From Bacteroidales bacterium (GTDB taxonomy: Bacteria; Bacteroidota; Bacteroidia; Bacteroidales; Muribaculaceae), in the NCBI GenBank assembly GCA_015060975.1, contig SUXI01000002.1, positions 1 through 64,000 on the forward strand: a stretch of 64,000 nucleotides of DNA. The letters are read 5' to 3'. The notes beneath the pieces are model-generated. The model was not told where the DNA came from and made no database searches. It saw only the letters and a program-made list of their open reading frames with translations. This document shows positions 62,808 to 64,000 of the stretch, piece by piece. A program made the position numbers and the translations under genes. Position 1 is the first letter of the stretch; each line of letters begins with the position of its first letter.

Positions 62808-63359
62808 ATGAAAAATAATATTAATCATCTCCTCGACGAGAACATCAACTACAATGACGCAAGTCCCGAAGATGTATATTCAATATCAACGTCAGAATCA
62901 GCATCAAGCAATCTGCTCTACAACTCTGACGATGACAGTATGGCTTTTGATGGTTTTGACAACGATGATGTATATATAATCAAGAATGATGCAACAACCG
63001 ACGATATACTCCTATTAAACGAAGATGATTACATCGATTATTTATTTGATGACAGTTCTGACGTATATATCATCGAAAGCACTCCAAATAACTCAGACAA
63101 CGATGTCATAATGTTAGATTCCACCGATGACGAATCCTTAGTGAACGAGTATTACGGTTCTCACGAAGAAATCATCTTAGACAACGCCCCAATCATTATT
63201 GACTCTGAACAAGATGCCAACATAATAATAGACGACTCTCATTCATACGACAACGAGGAAAATATAATTGATGAAATCGCCTCGTTCAATGAACAAAACG
63301 AATATGATTTTGACTATCAAAATGATATTTTAGGCGATGACGACTTTGATATTATATAG
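62808..63359 (+). CDS. Extremely acidic repetitive protein, 183 aa
   Basis: I count 53 Asp/Glu residues in 183, only two Lys and no Arg, so the protein has a net charge near -50. A short motif recurs: acidic residues followed by alternating hydrophobic residues (EDVYSI, DDVYIIKND, SDVYIIES, NDVIMLDS, EEIILDNAPIIIDS, ANIIIDDS, FDII). There is no signal peptide or membrane helix. I do not recognise a family. It lies 178 bases after the LytTR-like pair on the same strand. DNA mimicry, calcium binding or a scaffold with multiple short linear motifs are possibilities. Confidence 0.65.
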   Translation: MKNNINHLLDENINYNDASPEDVYSISTSESASSNLLYNSDDDSMAFDGFDNDDVYIIKNDATTDDILLLNEDDYIDYLFDDSSDVYIIESTPNNSDNDVIMLDSTDDESLVNEYYGSHEEIILDNAPIIIDSEQDANIIIDDSHSYDNEENIIDEIASFNEQNEYDFDYQNDILGDDDFDII

Positions 63360-63465
63360 AGCAATCACACTTTTATCCGATATCCAACAATAAAAACGCG
63401 GCGCCATCGACTGGCACGGATAGGAATCCGATAACCAATTATTTAAAAGCATTCTATACAATACA

Positions 63466-63498
63466 AAAACAGTTTCAACAAGATGTTGAAACTGTTTT
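63466..63498 (-). terminator. Terminator of the tRNA-Pro gene
   Basis: A perfect 15-base stem (63466-63480 with 63484-63498) with an AGA loop lies directly after the tRNA on its strand and is followed by TTTTTG. On the plus strand it is followed by GTTTG and could act there too. Confidence 0.88.
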
Positions 63499-63503
63499 GT
63501 TTG

Positions 63504-63578
63504 TCGGGGTGAGAAGATTCGAACTTCCGACCACACGCCCCCCAGACGCGTACTCTAACCTGGCTGAGCTACACCCCG
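63504..63578 (-). tRNA. tRNA-Pro (anticodon GGG)
   Basis: A complete cloverleaf can be drawn on the minus strand: acceptor CGGGGTG with CACCCCG, D arm GCTCAGCCAGGTTAGAGT, anticodon loop CTGGGGG and the T arm with GTTCGAATC. Positions 34-36 read GGG, which decodes CCC/CCU proline. The CCA end is not encoded. The anticodon stem contains two G-T pairs. Confidence 0.92.
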
Positions 63579-63702
63579 GTTTGCCTAAAAGCGGTGCAAA
63601 GTTATACACTAATTTTCAATCATGCAATAGCATCAATCCACATTTTACATTTTTTCACTTATAAGTTATATTTTGCAACTACGCCACCTATAGTTTAAAA
63701 AA

Positions 63703-63734
63703 TTTGGTCATAACCCAAAAAATCACTATCTTTG
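63703..63734 (+). promoter_or_regulatory. gyrB promoter
   Basis: TTTG (63703-63706), 20 bases, TATCTTTG (63727-63734): a full consensus match, about 80 bases before the gyrB ATG. Confidence 0.85.
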
Positions 63735-63813
63735 TTAGTCGAAAAAGTAGGCTTTAGAAAAACCTATTCTCATAAATTTTAGAAAGATAAACAATAAAAT
63801 AAGCTCCAAGTTT

Positions 63814-64000
63814 ATGGCAGAATTAGAAGAGGAATATAGCGCCAGTAATATCCAGGTCTTGGAAGGGCTGGAAGCAGTGCGCAAACGTCCTGCAATGTAC
63901 ATTGGCGACATCAGCGCAAAAGGGTTACATCATTTAGTATATGAAGTAGTTGACAACTCTATTGACGAGGCCCTTGCCGGATATGCCAACCACATTGATG
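63814..64000 (+). CDS. gyrB: DNA gyrase subunit B, N-terminal part (cut by window edge)
   Basis: The visible 62 codons read [20 protein letters not shown] and continue with [10 protein letters not shown] and [16 protein letters not shown]. The last contains the catalytic Glu and the Mg-binding Asn of the GHKL ATPase. GyrB drives negative supercoiling with GyrA. The promoter is upstream at 63703-63734. Type IIA relatives such as ParE share the same motifs, but [12 protein letters not shown] with [10 protein letters not shown] is the GyrB form. Confidence 0.94.
   Translation, partial: MAELEEEYSASNIQVLEGLEAVRKRPAMYIGDISAKGLHHLVYEVVDNSIDEALAGYANHID

Noticed and set aside
63360-63465. Possible remnant gene or small RNA between the acidic protein and the tRNA terminator
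   Set aside because: Only a 5-bp hairpin (CGGAT/ATCCG) near 63418-63431; no promoter or conserved structure that I can support.

Overview
The window reads as chromosomal DNA of a Bacteroidales bacterium. It is AT-rich and shows Bacteroidetes promoters (TTTG, 19-21 bases, TAnnTTTG). It has no Shine-Dalgarno habit. It carries BspA-like LRR proteins with C-terminal sorting tails, a DUF4831 gene, an RprXY-like two-component pair, an adk of the short type and a Bacteroidales-type mobilisable element. A Muribaculaceae-like origin is a guess from the LRR and kinase content, not shown directly.

Positions 1 to about 11,990 are the right-hand part of an integrated mobilisable element that continues beyond the left edge. 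From left to right it holds a truncated Mrr-like nuclease gene under an Xre regulator, and an array of three 47-base structured hairpins. Next come relaxase and MobC genes with a palindrome-rich oriT candidate, and a Toprim primase and DUF3987 helicase replication pair. The helicase has an in-frame TGA inside its P-loop. An excisionase-like HTH protein follows, then AT-rich cargo (a HEPN-like protein, a DUF2971 protein paired with a four-helix membrane protein), a tyrosine integrase, and a protein with four tandem HTH domains. The element abuts the 3' end of mnmE.

Positions 12,000-27,700 hold mnmE, a cytoplasmic kinase fused through a membrane helix to an LRR ectodomain, and a divergent operon. 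That operon encodes a channel-like protein with an atypical selectivity filter and two large BspA-like surface proteins with Big_2, cohesin-like and dockerin-like modules. A DUF4143 ATPase and a membrane-anchored NUC1-type nuclease follow.

Positions 27,900-45,200 are mostly housekeeping. They include an LtaS-like transferase with a PAP2 phosphatase, miaA/pepT, and an operon running nnr, DUF4831, FKBP, mtaB, lpxL-like acyltransferase, GT2. Then come hpt, adk, maeB and an OmpR-type regulator/kinase pair.

Positions 45,200-58,100 are one leftward Wzx/Wzy exopolysaccharide operon. It has export lipoprotein, tyrosine autokinase, polymerase, genes for UDP-HexNAc epimerase and dehydrogenase (probably making UDP-GalNAcA), flippase, an oligogalacturonate-lyase-like propeller and three glycosyltransferases. 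No initiating sugar-phosphate transferase gene is visible. Positions 58,200-64,000 hold a GT2, a kinase-SUMF1 fusion, two LytTR-type proteins, an extremely acidic repeat protein, tRNA-Pro(GGG) and the start of gyrB.

The best candidates for something undescribed are the three covarying hairpins (594-823), the DUF2971/membrane-protein pair and HEPN-like gene in the element, the channel/BspA operon facing a receptor-like kinase, and the kinase-SUMF1/LytTR/acidic-protein cluster.
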